Source of the DNA: Collimonas humicola
GTDB taxonomy: Bacteria; Pseudomonadota; Gammaproteobacteria; Burkholderiales; Burkholderiaceae_D
Reading direction: 5' to 3'
Length of the DNA stretch: 64,000 nt
NCBI RefSeq assembly: GCF_018304945.1
Contig: NZ_JAGQEE010000002.1
Coordinates: 310,001-374,000, forward strand
Shown here: positions 26,823 through 36,935 of the stretch, piece by piece
Numbering within the stretch: the stretch's first letter is position 1
How the letters are laid out: every line of letters starts with the position of its first letter
Notes under the pieces: model-generated
Seen by the model: the letters and a program-made list of their open reading frames with translations, nothing else
The model's database searches: none
What the model was told of the DNA's origin: nothing
Position numbers and translations under genes: made by a program

Positions 26823-28209
26823 GAGCGATCACGCTTTCAAAAACGGCGGCGGTGCGCGCGCCCAGCAAGGCGATTTCTTCGTCGTCCAGGATATACGGCG
26901 GCATCAGGTAGACGGTCTTGCCGATCGGCCGCATCAGCAATTCATGTTCCACCGCGCTGCTGAAAAAGCGCCGCGAAAATGTGGCTGCATGCGCCTTGCT
27001 GTCGATCACGGCGTCGAAAGCCCAGATCATGCCGCGCTGGCGGAAGTGCTTTACTTTCGGATGCTGCGCCAAAGGCGCCAATGCTGCCGTGATCTTTTGC
27101 GCGCGCAGGCGGTTGGCGTTGAGCACGTCGTCTTCCTCGAAGATCGCCAGCGTCGCCAGGGCGGCGCGGCAGGCCAGCGGGTTGCCGGTGTAGGAATGCG
27201 AATGCAGGAAGCCGCGCGCCACGTCGCTGTCGTAGAAGGCCTGGTAGATTTCATCGCGCGTCATCACCAGCGACAAGGGCAGGTAACCGCCGCTGATGCC
27301 TTTCGACAGGCAGAGGAAATCCGGCCACAATGGTGGCATACCCGGTGTTTCGCCAGGCAGCGCGGCCTGTTCGGAAGCGAAGAAAGTACCGGTGCGGCCG
27401 CAGCCGACCGCGATCTCGTCAAAGATCAGGTGCACTTTGTAGCGGTCGCACAAGGCGCGCAGCTCGCGCAGGTAAACCGGGTCGTGCATCGCCATGCCGG
27501 TGGCGCATTGCACCAGCGGCTCGATGATGACGGCGGCGATGTGGCTGGAGCGCTGCTGCAGCAATTTTTCCAGCACCGCGGCGGCGCGATGGGCGACGTC
27601 GGCGGCGCTTTCGCCGTCACGCGCGGCGCGCGCATCGGGCGAGGCCACCACATGCGCCTGCCGCAGCAGGGGGCCGTAGGCGTCGCGGAAAAGCGGCACG
27701 TCGGTGACTGCCAGCGCGCCGATGGTTTCGCCGTGGTAGCTGCCCTTGAGGCAGACGAATTCCTGCTTGTCGCCGTAGCCGGCATTGCGCCAGGCGTGGA
27801 AACTCATCTTCAACGCAATCTCGACCGCCGAAGCGCCGTCCGAGGCATAGAAGCAATGCCCCAGCACATGGCCGGTGCGCGCCGCCAGCTGTTCCGACAG
27901 CTGCACCACCGGTTCATGGGTAAAGCCGGCCAGCATCGCATGTTCCAGCTGGTCGAGCTGGTCCTTCAGGGCGGCATTGATGCGTGGATTGGCATGGCCA
28001 AACAGATTGACCCACCAGGAGCTGATCGCATCGAGGTAGCGCTTGCCGTCGGTGTCGTAAAGCCAGGCGCCGCGGCCGCGGCTGACCGGGATCAGCGGCA
28101 CCGATTCATGGTGCTGCATTTGCGTGCACGGATGCCAGACGCTGTCCAGGCTGCGCCGGACCAGGTCCGGCTTGGGTACAGGTATATGCGCAGGTATATT
28201 TTTATTCAA
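26815..28209 (-). CDS. bioA: Adenosylmethionine-8-amino-7-oxononanoate aminotransferase
   Basis: BioA converts KAPA to 7,8-diaminopelargonic acid using SAM as amino donor. Landmarks are VWHPCTQM near the N-terminus, ISSWWVNLFGHANPRIN, YASDGASAVEIALKMSFHAW, the PLP-binding FDEIAVGCGRTG and Lys in LSKGISGGYLPLSLV. The frame is open to 28266, but a TTG at 28209 sits 5-6 bases after AAGGA and overlaps the bioF stop by eight bases. It gives a 464-residue protein, MNKNIPAHIPVPKPDLV, and mirrors the bioA-bioD overlap, so it is preferred. Confidence 0.93.
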   Translation of the reverse strand: MNKNIPAHIPVPKPDLVRRSLDSVWHPCTQMQHHESVPLIPVSRGRGAWLYDTDGKRYLDAISSWWVNLFGHANPRINAALKDQLDQLEHAMLAGFTHEPVVQLSEQLAARTGHVLGHCFYASDGASAVEIALKMSFHAWRNAGYGDKQEFVCLKGSYHGETIGALAVTDVPLFRDAYGPLLRQAHVVASPDARAARDGESAADVAHRAAAVLEKLLQQRSSHIAAVIIEPLVQCATGMAMHDPVYLRELRALCDRYKVHLIFDEIAVGCGRTGTFFASEQAALPGETPGMPPLWPDFLCLSKGISGGYLPLSLVMTRDEIYQAFYDSDVARGFLHSHSYTGNPLACRAALATLAIFEEDDVLNANRLRAQKITAALAPLAQHPKVKHFRQRGMIWAFDAVIDSKAHAATFSRRFFSSAVEHELLMRPIGKTVYLMPPYILDDEEIALLGARTAAVFESVIAHE

Positions 28210-29410
28210 CGGTATTCCTTGCCATGCCGCCCGCATCAGCGCCGGCATGTTGCTTTGCCAGCACATGCAATGCGCTGATCAATTGATCTACTTGTTCGTT
28301 ACTGTGCGCCGCCGACAGCGAGATGCGCAGGCGCGCCGTATCTTTCGGCACGGTGGGCGGCCGGATCGCCGGCACCCAGATGCCCTGCCCGCGCAAGCCT
28401 TCCATCAAGTCCAGCGCAAGCTGGTTGTCTTTTACGATCATGGCTTGCACCGCCGTTGCCGACGGCAGCAATGGCCATGGCAAGCTGGCCAGGCCGTTGC
28501 GCAAGCGCGCGATCAGCTGCTGCAGATGCTGCTGCCGCCAGTCTTCCGTCTGCATCAGCCGGACTGCCGCCAGCAAGGCGCTGGCCAGCAGCGGCGGACT
28601 GGCGGTCGTGAAGACATAAGTACGGGCGCGCTGCAGCAGCCATTCTATCAAGGTCGCGTCGCCGGCGACAAAGGCGCCGGCCACGCCGGCAGCCTTGCCC
28701 AGCGTCCCCATGTACACGATGCGTTGCGACTTCAGGCCGAAATGGGCGACGCTGCCGCGCCCTTGCGGCCCCAGCACGCCGAAGCCGTGGGCGTCGTCGA
28801 CCAGCAGCCAGGCGTCGTATTTCTCGCACAGGGCCAGCAGTTCAGGCAGCGGTGCGATGTCGCCGTCCATGCTGAAAATGGCGTCGGTAACCACCAGCTT
28901 GCGCGGATGCGCGCTCTTTGCCAGCAGCTGTTCCAGCCGCGCCACATCGTTGTGCGGATAAACACGGAACTGGGCGCCGGACAGGCGGGCGCCGTCGATC
29001 AGGCAAGCGTGGTTCAGCCTGTCCGAAAACACGATGTCGCCGGCGCCGACCAGCGCCGGGATGGTTCCCATATTGGCCATGTAGCCGGTGGAGAAATGCA
29101 GCGCGCGCGGCATGCCGACGAAATCGGCCAGCGCCTCCTCCAGCTCTTCCACCACGCTGGTATGGCCGCTGATCAGCGCCGACGCGCTGGCGCCGACGCC
29201 GTACTTGTCCAGCCCCGCCTGTGCCGCCGCATGCAGGGCGGGATGATTGGCCAGGCCGAGATAATCGTTATTGCAGAAAGCCAGGTACTGGCGGCCGTCG
29301 ACCTCCAGCAAGGGCCCCTGCGGACCGTCGACGATGCGGCGCTTGCGCAGCAGCTTTTGCTCTTGCAGCGCATCCAGCTGGGCGCGGATCTGGTTCAGCA
29401 GCTCAGGCAT
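28202..29410 (-). CDS. bioF: 8-amino-7-oxononanoate synthase
   Basis: BioF condenses pimeloyl-thioester with alanine to give KAPA. The 402-residue product starts at the ATG at 29410 (MPELLNQIRAQLDALQEQ); longer in-frame extensions are shadow of the P450 gene. Motifs are FCNNDYLGLANHP, HFSTGYMANMGTIPAL, LVDDAHGFGVLGPQGRG and the PLP-lysine region MGTLGKAAGVAGAFVAG. Its start overlaps the P450 stop by 16 bases and its stop overlaps bioA, so P450-bioF-bioA-bioD form one tightly coupled unit. Confidence 0.96.
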   Translation of the reverse strand: MPELLNQIRAQLDALQEQKLLRKRRIVDGPQGPLLEVDGRQYLAFCNNDYLGLANHPALHAAAQAGLDKYGVGASASALISGHTSVVEELEEALADFVGMPRALHFSTGYMANMGTIPALVGAGDIVFSDRLNHACLIDGARLSGAQFRVYPHNDVARLEQLLAKSAHPRKLVVTDAIFSMDGDIAPLPELLALCEKYDAWLLVDDAHGFGVLGPQGRGSVAHFGLKSQRIVYMGTLGKAAGVAGAFVAGDATLIEWLLQRARTYVFTTASPPLLASALLAAVRLMQTEDWRQQHLQQLIARLRNGLASLPWPLLPSATAVQAMIVKDNQLALDLMEGLRGQGIWVPAIRPPTVPKDTARLRISLSAAHSNEQVDQLISALHVLAKQHAGADAGGMARNTVE

Positions 29411-30687
29411 GGACTGGCTTTCACTTCGGCTTCCACTGCCGGCGTACTTGCCGCCTGCGCTGGATGCGCGAATTGCAAGGGCAAGGCGTTCAGGCTGCGG
29501 TAGACGGCATTGCCGCCCCACGACTGCGTGGCGCCGGCCAGCCGCAACTGCGGCAAGCGCCGCATCACGCTGCGCATGGCGATTTCCGCTTCCAGGTAAG
29601 TCAGCGTGGCGCCGATGCAGACATGCGGGCCGTAGCCGAAGGACAGATGGGCGCCCTCGTTGCGCCGGATGTCGAGCCGGTCCGGCTCGCTGAACTTGGC
29701 CGGATCGCGGTTGGCGGCGCCGATCAGCGGGATCACCAGGTCGCCCTTTTTCATTATCTTGCCATGCATCTCGACGTCGACCTTGAGGCGGCGGCCGGTG
29801 TATTGCACCGGGCTGTCGAACCGCAGCAATTCCTTCAGCGCCGACGGCAGCAGCGCCGGATCGGCTTGCAGCGCTTGCCATTGCCGAGGATGCTGCAGCA
29901 GCGCCAGCATGCCGTTGCCGAGCAGGTTGCGGGTGGTTTCATGGCCGGCGAACAGCAGGGTGCAGCATTGCGCCAGCAATTCCTTGGTGGTGATGATGCC
30001 GCCCGTCGCTTCCGCGCGGATCAGCTGGCTCATCAGGTCGTCGCCCAGGGCCGCGCGCCGTTGCGGCAGCAGCTGGCGGAAATACTCGTTCATCGCGATC
30101 AGGCTGACCTGCGCCGCGCGGGCAATCTCCAGGGTCGGCGTCGGGCTGCCGATGAAGGCCGCGATATCGTCGGACCAGGCGACGAATTCGCTGCGGTCTT
30201 CGGCGGCGATGCCGAGCATGCCGGCGATTACCAGGGCTGGCAGCGGACGGGCAAAATCGCGCATAAAATCAAACTGCGCAAACTGCCCGGATGGCGTGGC
30301 GGCAGCTTTTGCCAGTACCTGATCCAGCAAACGGTCGACAATGGTTTGTATCTGTGGCGCCAGTTCTTGCAATGCCGCCGGCTTGAAGCCGGCATTCATC
30401 ACCTGCCGCAGGCGGGTGTGCTGCGGGGCGTCGACGAACAGCAGCGAGCGCGAAAAGATGCGCTTGAATTCGCGCAGCTCGGTCAGCGCCTCCGGCCCGC
30501 TGCTGTTGGCCCAGCCGCCGGCGCGGCGCACCGAGAAGCGCGGATCGCGCAGCACGCCGGCGACATCGGCGTGGCCGGTCAGCAGCCAGGCGCCGCCGCA
30601 AAATTCCGGGCTCCAATGCAGCGCGCCCTCGGCACGCAGGGCGTGGTAGGCGGGATAGGGATCTTGCAAAAAAGCTTCGTTAATCAT
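29395..30687 (-). CDS. Cytochrome P450 (BioI-like) in the biotin operon
   Basis: The 430-residue soluble P450 has the oxygen-binding I-helix AGHETTRNLLG near residue 246, the ExxR helix KELLRFDSPVQ and the heme loop LSFGYGPHVCIG with thiolate Cys at about 357. Opening NEAFLQDPYPAYHALRAEG, GAANRDPAKF and LLQHPRQ resemble B. subtilis P450-BioI, as recalled from its published sequence. BioI cleaves acyl-ACP to pimeloyl-ACP, the precursor used by BioF. Its 16-base overlap with bioF argues for a biotin role. No bioC or identified bioH is visible nearby. The BioI function is inference; other CYP107-like activities are possible. Confidence 0.93.
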   Translation of the reverse strand: MINEAFLQDPYPAYHALRAEGALHWSPEFCGGAWLLTGHADVAGVLRDPRFSVRRAGGWANSSGPEALTELREFKRIFSRSLLFVDAPQHTRLRQVMNAGFKPAALQELAPQIQTIVDRLLDQVLAKAAATPSGQFAQFDFMRDFARPLPALVIAGMLGIAAEDRSEFVAWSDDIAAFIGSPTPTLEIARAAQVSLIAMNEYFRQLLPQRRAALGDDLMSQLIRAEATGGIITTKELLAQCCTLLFAGHETTRNLLGNGMLALLQHPRQWQALQADPALLPSALKELLRFDSPVQYTGRRLKVDVEMHGKIMKKGDLVIPLIGAANRDPAKFSEPDRLDIRRNEGAHLSFGYGPHVCIGATLTYLEAEIAMRSVMRRLPQLRLAGATQSWGGNAVYRSLNALPLQFAHPAQAASTPAVEAEVKASPCLSC

Positions 30688-30774
30688 TTGTCATCCGCAT
30701 TTAATCTCTTTCCTGGCACTTGCTTCCTCAAAATCGCCAGTGCAAGGACGAGATTGTATGTGATCGCGCCGCAA

Positions 30775-31560
30775 TCACTGCAGCCAGGACGGTTTACGCT
30801 TCTCCAGGAAGGCGCGTACGCCCTCCCGCCCTTCGGCGGAAGCACGGATTCTCGCAATCTCTTCGACGGTGTCGGCGATCATGGTTTCGCTCAGCGGCTG
30901 CCCGGCAATCGCGCGCACCAGGCGCTTGGCTTCGCTGACCGCGTTCGGACTTGCCGCCAACAAGGCCTTGAGCAGCAGGTTGACGTTGTCATCGAGTTTT
31001 TCCGCCGTGCTGACTTCATGCACCAGGCCGAGGCGCTGGGCGGTCTCGGCGGAGAAGCGTTCGGCGGTAATAAAGTAACGGCGCGCGGCCGACTCGCCGA
31101 TGGACTTGATGACATAAGGCGAAATGGTCGCCGGGATCAGGCCGATTTTCACTTCCGACAGGCAAAACTGCGCTGTTTCGACGGCCACCACGATATCACA
31201 GGCGGCAACCAGTCCGAGGCCGCCGGCGTAGCAGTCGCCTTGCACCCGAGCAACTACGGGCTTGGGGCATTGGTAAATAGTGCGCAGCATGCTTGCCAGC
31301 TGTGCCGCGTCGGCACGGTTCTGCTCCGGCGTGTAATCCGCCATCGCCTTCATCCAGTTGAGGTCGCCGCCGGCGCAGAATGCCGGACCGTCCGCCGCCA
31401 GCATGATCGCCCGCACCTGCTCGCTGCGCCCCAGTTCCAGGAAGGCATGGGTAATCTCGGCAATCATGGTTTCATTGAAGGCGTTACGCACTTCCGGCCG
31501 GTTGAGCACGATGGTGGCAACCTGCCCTGCCTGTTGTACTGCTAAAGTCTGATAAGTCAC
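30775..31560 (-). CDS. liuC: Methylglutaconyl-CoA hydratase (enoyl-CoA hydratase family)
   Basis: The likely start is the GTG at 31560 after CGGAG (VTYQTLAVQQAGQVATI), giving 261 residues; a longer in-frame extension has no crotonase homology. Crotonase motifs are LNRPEVRNAFNETMI, oxyanion hole ADGPAFCAGGDLNWMK, and the catalytic-Glu region GDCYAGGLGLVAACDIVVA. In the leucine pathway it hydrates 3-methylglutaconyl-CoA to HMG-CoA. It lies directly upstream of the P450-bio genes, 87 bases away, and downstream of an unrelated hydrolase gene. Confidence 0.9.
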   Translation of the reverse strand: MTYQTLAVQQAGQVATIVLNRPEVRNAFNETMIAEITHAFLELGRSEQVRAIMLAADGPAFCAGGDLNWMKAMADYTPEQNRADAAQLASMLRTIYQCPKPVVARVQGDCYAGGLGLVAACDIVVAVETAQFCLSEVKIGLIPATISPYVIKSIGESAARRYFITAERFSAETAQRLGLVHEVSTAEKLDDNVNLLLKALLAASPNAVSEAKRLVRAIAGQPLSETMIADTVEEIARIRASAEGREGVRAFLEKRKPSWLQ

Positions 31561-31657
31561 TGTTTGATCTCCGTTGGCTGAATCGCTACAGCCCAATAAA
31601 TAAAAACGCCTTCCGGACCTGCATCGCAAGCAACCGGTACGGCAAAATATCTCTGCA

Positions 31658-32587
31658 TCATTTACCCGCCGGCTCCGCGGCAAACCCTACCCGGTCCAGG
31701 AAGGCGGCCACCACCGGCGCCCAGACCTTGGTCCCGGAGGAGAACAGGAAATGTCCGTTCTTGCCGAATGGCGGCAGCAATTTGTATTCGGCCTGGCCGC
31801 CCGCCTTGACGAAGGCCGTATGCCACTGCTGGCTGTATTGCGGCCCGAAGAACAAGTCGTTCTCGGTGTAGACCCACAGCATCGGCGCCTTGCTGGTCTT
31901 GCCGAATTCGGCATACATGCTCTCCAGCTTGCCTCCCTGGCAAGGCACGCCGGGATGCTTGTCCGGGTCGCCGCCGGCGCCGCCGGCAAAATTGATCGCC
32001 GCCACCAGGCCCGGCGGCATGCGGGCAGCCGTCGCGGTGGTGGTAAAACCGCCTACCGATTGACCGACCAGCAGCACGCGCTCGGGATTGACGTATGGCT
32101 GGCGCCTGGCGTAGTCGAGTACTGCCAGCACTTCCTCACTGGCTGCCGCGGCCATCGGCGCATAGTCCTTCTGGTTGCAGCCGCCGCTTTCCTCCGGATC
32201 AGGGTCGACGCCGGTATCGCCATAGCCAAGCCGGGTCGGCACGAACACGGCAAAGCCGCGCTCGGTGAAGAAACGCACCTGCTGCGTATAGCGGAAACGA
32301 GGCGGCTTGGAGCGGTCGGTAGCGCTGCGGCCGTGATTGATGATCGCCAGCGGGAAAGGCCCGGCGCCGGCCGGCTTGAATTGCGTGACGATGATGTCGC
32401 CGCTGACGCTGCGGCCGTAGAAATTCTTGACCGTCACCGGCAGCCTGGCGACGGTTTCATTCAGATCCTGCGCCAGCGGCTGTCCCGCAGCGTGGCTAAA
32501 CCAGACGCACAGGCACAGGCCCGCGCAAACCGCGGCAAAAGACGCGGTCCGCCGGCTTTGTGAGCGTATGGATTTATCCATGATCAT
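31658..32587 (-). CDS. Secreted alpha/beta-hydrolase (dienelactone-hydrolase/acetylhydrolase type)
   Basis: The 309-residue protein has a probable signal peptide (basic start, ASFAAVCAGLCLCVWFSHAAG). It has the nucleophile elbow LVGQSVGG near residue 170, an acidic residue in LWVYTENDLFFGPQYS and the His in GKNGHFLFSSG. This order fits the dienelactone-hydrolase/PAF-acetylhydrolase-like superfamily. Two ATGs two codons apart are possible starts. It interrupts the liu gene order together with the next gene upstream; a link to leucine degradation is not evident. Confidence 0.82.
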   Translation of the reverse strand: MIMDKSIRSQSRRTASFAAVCAGLCLCVWFSHAAGQPLAQDLNETVARLPVTVKNFYGRSVSGDIIVTQFKPAGAGPFPLAIINHGRSATDRSKPPRFRYTQQVRFFTERGFAVFVPTRLGYGDTGVDPDPEESGGCNQKDYAPMAAAASEEVLAVLDYARRQPYVNPERVLLVGQSVGGFTTTATAARMPPGLVAAINFAGGAGGDPDKHPGVPCQGGKLESMYAEFGKTSKAPMLWVYTENDLFFGPQYSQQWHTAFVKAGGQAEYKLLPPFGKNGHFLFSSGTKVWAPVVAAFLDRVGFAAEPAGK

Positions 32588-32602
32588 TCAATCGTTTGCC
32601 TG

Positions 32603-33460
32603 TCATTCGCCTTGCAGAGCGCGGCTGGCCGGCGCGTTCGGTTGCTGCAACTGGCTTGCCGCCGCGCCAGGGTGATACACCACGGCGTTATCGACCGCGT
32701 ACAACTGGCAGTTTTTAGCACCGTGGTTATAGCAGTTCTGCAAAGCCCGCAGGGCCGGATCCCGTGACACGCTCGGGTCAGGCGGCGTGCCCCAGGATTG
32801 CCACACGAAGCCGTCCTCCGCCACCACAAAAGCGCGCGGACCGGTCCTGGTCAGCCACAGCTGGTATACCTCGCGGCCACGCTGGTCCAGGAACGGCACT
32901 TGCTGCACGTCGTTGATATCAGCGTAGCCGGACGCCGGCGGCATCAGCCGCGGCGGCGCCGCTACCGCATTGCCACCGTAACCGCGCTCAACCTTGGCCA
33001 GCTTGGCCTTGAGATCGACCACCGAGCGCGTCATGCCGGCATGACATTCATACTGGGTGGTGCTATCCATGACCGTCAGATGGTCGTAGAAACTGACGAT
33101 CCCGACCACGGCATTGGCGCCGTTGCTGCGTGCCTGCTTGGCCAGATCGATCACGGCATTTTGCAAAGCCATTCTGCAGACCGCGGCATCGTCGGTGGAG
33201 ATGGTGCGGTAGTTGGGCTTGGCCTCTCCCCTGGCGAAAACCTCTTGCGACAGCACGGCCGCGCCGTCCGGCACGGCAGAGCCGAAACCGATCGACAGAT
33301 CGCTGCCGAGCGCCTGCTGCACCGCGCGCTGCGAAACGGCCTCGCTCAGCGGCATCAGCATCTTGGTATTGCGCGCCTGTGCTGCCGTCGGCACAAAGGC
33401 ATTTGCCAGCAGGCAGACGAGTGCCGGAACCAGATAAGGCTTCTTGACAATTTTGCGCAT
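32603..33460 (-). CDS. Secreted hypothetical protein of the so-called 'excinuclease' family
   Basis: The 285-residue product has a signal peptide ending near PTAAQARNTK. Residues ~30-150 match small secreted proteins in Betaproteobacteria often labelled 'excinuclease ATPase subunit': ARNTKMLMPLSEAV at the start and NGANAVVGIVSFYDH near 115, with two conserved Cys. No ATPase motif exists, so that label is wrong; the repeated-fold end is YbjQ-like. The last ~110 residues (VYQLWLTRTGPRAFVVAEDG, NCQLYAVDNAVVYHP) form a second region with Cys and are not recognised. Function unknown; it lies between liuB and the hydrolase. Confidence 0.7.
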   Translation of the reverse strand: MRKIVKKPYLVPALVCLLANAFVPTAAQARNTKMLMPLSEAVSQRAVQQALGSDLSIGFGSAVPDGAAVLSQEVFARGEAKPNYRTISTDDAAVCRMALQNAVIDLAKQARSNGANAVVGIVSFYDHLTVMDSTTQYECHAGMTRSVVDLKAKLAKVERGYGGNAVAAPPRLMPPASGYADINDVQQVPFLDQRGREVYQLWLTRTGPRAFVVAEDGFVWQSWGTPPDPSVSRDPALRALQNCYNHGAKNCQLYAVDNAVVYHPGAAASQLQQPNAPASRALQGE

Positions 33461-33506
33461 GTTTATTTTTATCCCTGTTTTATTTGCTGACTAATTTGCC
33501 GGCCAT

Positions 33507-35129
33507 TTACATCCGGAACACACCGAACCTGGTGTCTGCGATCGGCGCATTCAAAGCGGCGCTCAAACCCAGGCCCAATACCCGGCGCGTATCGGCCGGA
33601 TCGATCACGCCGTCGTCCCACAGGCGCGCCGAAGCGTAATACGGATGGCCCTGGTGCTCGTACTGGTCGCGGATCGGCTTCTTGAATGCTTCTTCCTCCT
33701 CGGCGCTCCAGCTGCCGCCCTTGCCTTCGATGCCGTCGCGCTTGACGGTAGCCAGCACGCCAGCGGCCTGCTCGCCGCCCATCACTGAAATGCGGGCGTT
33801 AGGCCACATCCACAGGAAGCGCGGCGAGTAGGCGCGGCCGCACATGCCGTAGTTGCCGGCGCCGAAGCTGCCGCCGATGATCACGGTCAGCTTCGGCACG
33901 GAAGTGGTCGCCACCGCGGTCACCATCTTGGCGCCGTTGCGGGCGATGCCTTCGTTTTCGTAGCGGCGGCCGACCATGAAGCCGGTGATGTTTTGCAGGA
34001 ACACCAGCGGAATCTTGCGCTGGGAGCAGAGTTCGATGAAGTGCGTGCCCTTCAGGGCCGCTTCGGAAAACAGGATGCCGTTGTTGGCGATGATGCCGAC
34101 CGGCATGCCGTAGATGTGCGCGAAGCCGCAGATCAGCGTAGTGCCGTAGCGCGCCTTGAATTCATCGAATTCGCTGCCGTCGACCACGCGCGCGATCACT
34201 TCGCGCACGTCGAAAGGCTTGCGGGTGTCGACCGGAATCACGCCGTACAGTTCGTGCGCCGGATATTTCGGCTCCACCACCGGGCGCAGCAGCGGGCCCT
34301 GCGGCTTTTGCCGGTTCAGGTTGGAGACGATGGTGCGCGCCAGCGACAGCGCGTGCATATCGTTCTGCGCCAGGTGATCGGCCACGCCGGACAGGCGGGT
34401 GTGGACATCGCCGCCGCCCAGGTCTTCGGCGCTGACGACTTCACCGGTGGCCGCTTTCACCAGCGGCGGTCCGGCCAGGAAAATCGTGCCCTGGTTCTTG
34501 ACGATGATCGATTCGTCGCTCATCGCCGGCACATAGGCGCCGCCGGCGGTGCACGAACCCATCACCACGGCGATCTGCGGAATCCCTTTGGCTGACAGGT
34601 TGGCCTGGTTGTAGAAGATGCGGCCGAAATGGTCGCGGTCGGGGAAGACTTCGTCCTGGTTGGGCAGGTTGGCGCCGCCGCTGTCGACCAGGTAGATGCA
34701 AGGCAGGTTGTTCTGCTCGGCGATTTCCTGCGCCCGCAAGTGCTTCTTGACGCTGAGCGGATAGTAAGTGCCCCCCTTGACCGTGGCGTCATTGCACACC
34801 ACCACGCATTCCTGGCCGGCGATGCGGCCGATGCCGGTGATCACGCCGGCGGCCGGCGCGGCGTCGCTGCCGTCCTTGTCCTTGTAGACGTGGTAGGCGG
34901 CCAGCTGGGAAAACTCCATGAAGGGCGTGCCGGGATCGAGCAGCATCTGCACCCGGTCGCGCGGCAGCAATTTGCCGCGCGCCACATGCTTGCTGCGCGC
35001 CGCCTCGCCGCCGCCTTCAGCGATCTGCGCGACTTTCTGGCGCAGGTCGTCGACCAGCAGGTTGAGGGCGCTGGCGTTTTGCTGGAATTCTTCGCTGCGT
35101 GGATTCAGCTTGCTTTCTAACTGGGGCAT
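33507..35129 (-). CDS. liuB: Methylcrotonyl-CoA carboxylase beta (carboxyltransferase) subunit
   Basis: The 540-residue carboxyltransferase accepts the carboxyl group from biotin on LiuD. It matches MCC beta from start to end: [15 protein letters not shown], the acyl-CoA-binding [31 protein letters not shown]-like region near residue 145, [15 protein letters not shown], and [19 protein letters not shown]. The final block [20 protein letters not shown] is also present. About 535 residues is the family's usual length. It lies between the acyl-CoA ligase gene and a secreted hypothetical gene. Confidence 0.95.
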   Translation of the reverse strand: MPQLESKLNPRSEEFQQNASALNLLVDDLRQKVAQIAEGGGEAARSKHVARGKLLPRDRVQMLLDPGTPFMEFSQLAAYHVYKDKDGSDAAPAAGVITGIGRIAGQECVVVCNDATVKGGTYYPLSVKKHLRAQEIAEQNNLPCIYLVDSGGANLPNQDEVFPDRDHFGRIFYNQANLSAKGIPQIAVVMGSCTAGGAYVPAMSDESIIVKNQGTIFLAGPPLVKAATGEVVSAEDLGGGDVHTRLSGVADHLAQNDMHALSLARTIVSNLNRQKPQGPLLRPVVEPKYPAHELYGVIPVDTRKPFDVREVIARVVDGSEFDEFKARYGTTLICGFAHIYGMPVGIIANNGILFSEAALKGTHFIELCSQRKIPLVFLQNITGFMVGRRYENEGIARNGAKMVTAVATTSVPKLTVIIGGSFGAGNYGMCGRAYSPRFLWMWPNARISVMGGEQAAGVLATVKRDGIEGKGGSWSAEEEEAFKKPIRDQYEHQGHPYYASARLWDDGVIDPADTRRVLGLGLSAALNAPIADTRFGVFRM

Positions 35130-35194
35130 TGCAATGTCCTTTTATAAATCTGGTGTCTCTGATGTTGTCGTGGAATACGGTGCTCAGGCTGTGC

Positions 35195-36889
35195 TCATGC
35201 GGTGCGGATATCGTTGAGATGCAGCTCGTCCTTCATCGCTTCGCGGATCTTGAATTTCTGTATCTTGCCGGTGACGGTCATTGGGAAAGCCGCGACGAAG
35301 CGGATGTAGCGCGGCACCTTGTAGTAAGCGATCTGTCCCTGGCAAAAATCGCGTATGGCTTGTTCATCCGCACTCTGGCCGGGACGCAGGATGATCCAGG
35401 CGCACAATTCCTCGCCGTATTTCGGGTCCGGCACGCCGACCACCTGCACATCCTGCACAGCCGGGTGGCGGTACAGGAATTCTTCTATCTCGCGCGGGTA
35501 GATGTTCTCGCCGCCGCGTATCACCATGTCCTTCATGCGGCCGACGATGTTGACGTAGCCTTCCGCATCCATCACGGCCAGGTCGCCGGTGTGCATCCAG
35601 CCTTCGGCGTCGATCGCTTCGCGCGTCTTGTCGGCATCGCCCCAGTAGCCGTGCATCACCGAATAGCCGTGCGTGCAGAGTTCGCCGGAACTGCCGATAG
35701 GCATGATGGCGCCGGATTCCGGATCGATGATCTTTACCTGCAGATGCGGCTGCACCGTGCCGACCGTCGACACCCGCTTCTCCAGCGGCGTATCGGTCAT
35801 GCTTTGACAGCTGACAGGGCTGGTTTCGGTCATGCCGTAGGCAATCGTGATCTGCGCCAGGTGCATGTCGCGCACCACCCGTTTCATCACTTCGATCGGA
35901 CAGGGCGAGCCGGCCATGATCCCGGTGCGCAAGGTCGACAAGTCGAATTCGGCAAAGCGCGGATGGTCGAGCTCGGCAATGAACATGGTCGGCACGCCGT
36001 GCAAGCCGGTGCAGCGCTCTTCCTGCACCGCCTGCAGCACCGCGAGCGGCTCGAAACCGTCATTCGGATAGACGATGGCTGCGCCGTGCGTCAGGCAGGC
36101 CAAATTGCCCAGCACCATGCCGAAGCAGTGATACAGCGGCACCGGGATGCACAGGCGGTCGGCGGCGGTCAGCTTCATCGCTTCGCCGATGAAAAAGCCG
36201 TTGTTCAGGATATTGCGGTGGGTCAGCGTCGCGCCCTTGGGAAAGCCTGTGGTGCCGCTGGTGAACTGGATATTGATCGGATCGGTTGCGCGCAAGCCGG
36301 CGCCGATTGCCGCCAGCTGCGGGTCGGCCGCATCGCCGCCGGCGATCAGGTCGGCGAAACGCAGCATGCCGGGCACGGCATCGCTGCCGAGCTGGATCAC
36401 GGTTTTCAGGGTCGGCAGCCGCGCGGCCTGCAAAGCGCCCGGTTGTGCAGCCGCCAGCTCCGGCGCCACGGTGCGTATCATTTCCAGGTAGTCGCTGGTC
36501 TTGAAGCTGGTCATCGAGATCAATGCTTTGCAGCCGACATTGTTGAGCGCATATTCCAGCTCGCTGACGCGGTAGGCCGGATTGATATTCACCAGGACGA
36601 TGCCGGCATAGGCGGTCGCCAGCTGCGTCAGCAGCCACTCGGCGTTGTTGTGCGACCAGATGCCGACGCGGTCGCCCGGCTGCAGGCCGAGCTTGAGCAT
36701 GGCGCTGGCCAGGCGCCGCGCTTCATGCTGCAGCTGGCGGTAGCTGAAACGGATGTTCTGATGGCGCGACACCAGCGCGTCGTTGTCCGGAACCTGCGCT
36801 GCCATGCCGTCGAAAAACGCGCCTATGGTCTGCTCGATCAGCGGCGTATCCTGGCTGCCGCGAGCCATGCTCGAATTCAATTGCGTCAT
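35195..36889 (-). CDS. AMP-forming acyl-CoA synthetase (ACSF2-like)
   Basis: From the ATG at 36889, seven bases after AGGAG, the product has 564 residues. Adenylate-forming motifs are [18 protein letters not shown] near residue 195, [52 protein letters not shown] and the C-terminal Lys in [13 protein letters not shown]. It activates a fatty or branched-chain acid to its CoA ester. Next to liuB a branched short-chain acid such as isovalerate is a reasonable guess but not proven; it would feed LiuA. Confidence 0.9.
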   Translation of the reverse strand: MTQLNSSMARGSQDTPLIEQTIGAFFDGMAAQVPDNDALVSRHQNIRFSYRQLQHEARRLASAMLKLGLQPGDRVGIWSHNNAEWLLTQLATAYAGIVLVNINPAYRVSELEYALNNVGCKALISMTSFKTSDYLEMIRTVAPELAAAQPGALQAARLPTLKTVIQLGSDAVPGMLRFADLIAGGDAADPQLAAIGAGLRATDPINIQFTSGTTGFPKGATLTHRNILNNGFFIGEAMKLTAADRLCIPVPLYHCFGMVLGNLACLTHGAAIVYPNDGFEPLAVLQAVQEERCTGLHGVPTMFIAELDHPRFAEFDLSTLRTGIMAGSPCPIEVMKRVVRDMHLAQITIAYGMTETSPVSCQSMTDTPLEKRVSTVGTVQPHLQVKIIDPESGAIMPIGSSGELCTHGYSVMHGYWGDADKTREAIDAEGWMHTGDLAVMDAEGYVNIVGRMKDMVIRGGENIYPREIEEFLYRHPAVQDVQVVGVPDPKYGEELCAWIILRPGQSADEQAIRDFCQGQIAYYKVPRYIRFVAAFPMTVTGKIQKFKIREAMKDELHLNDIRTA

Positions 36890-36935
36890 GATCTGTCTCC
36901 TGTTTGCCTTGCTTATATTTCCCGGGCTTGTTTTA

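Noticed and set aside
29411-29881. Long N-terminal extension of bioF
   Set aside because: The extension overlaps the P450 heme-domain coding region in another frame and is not BioF-like.
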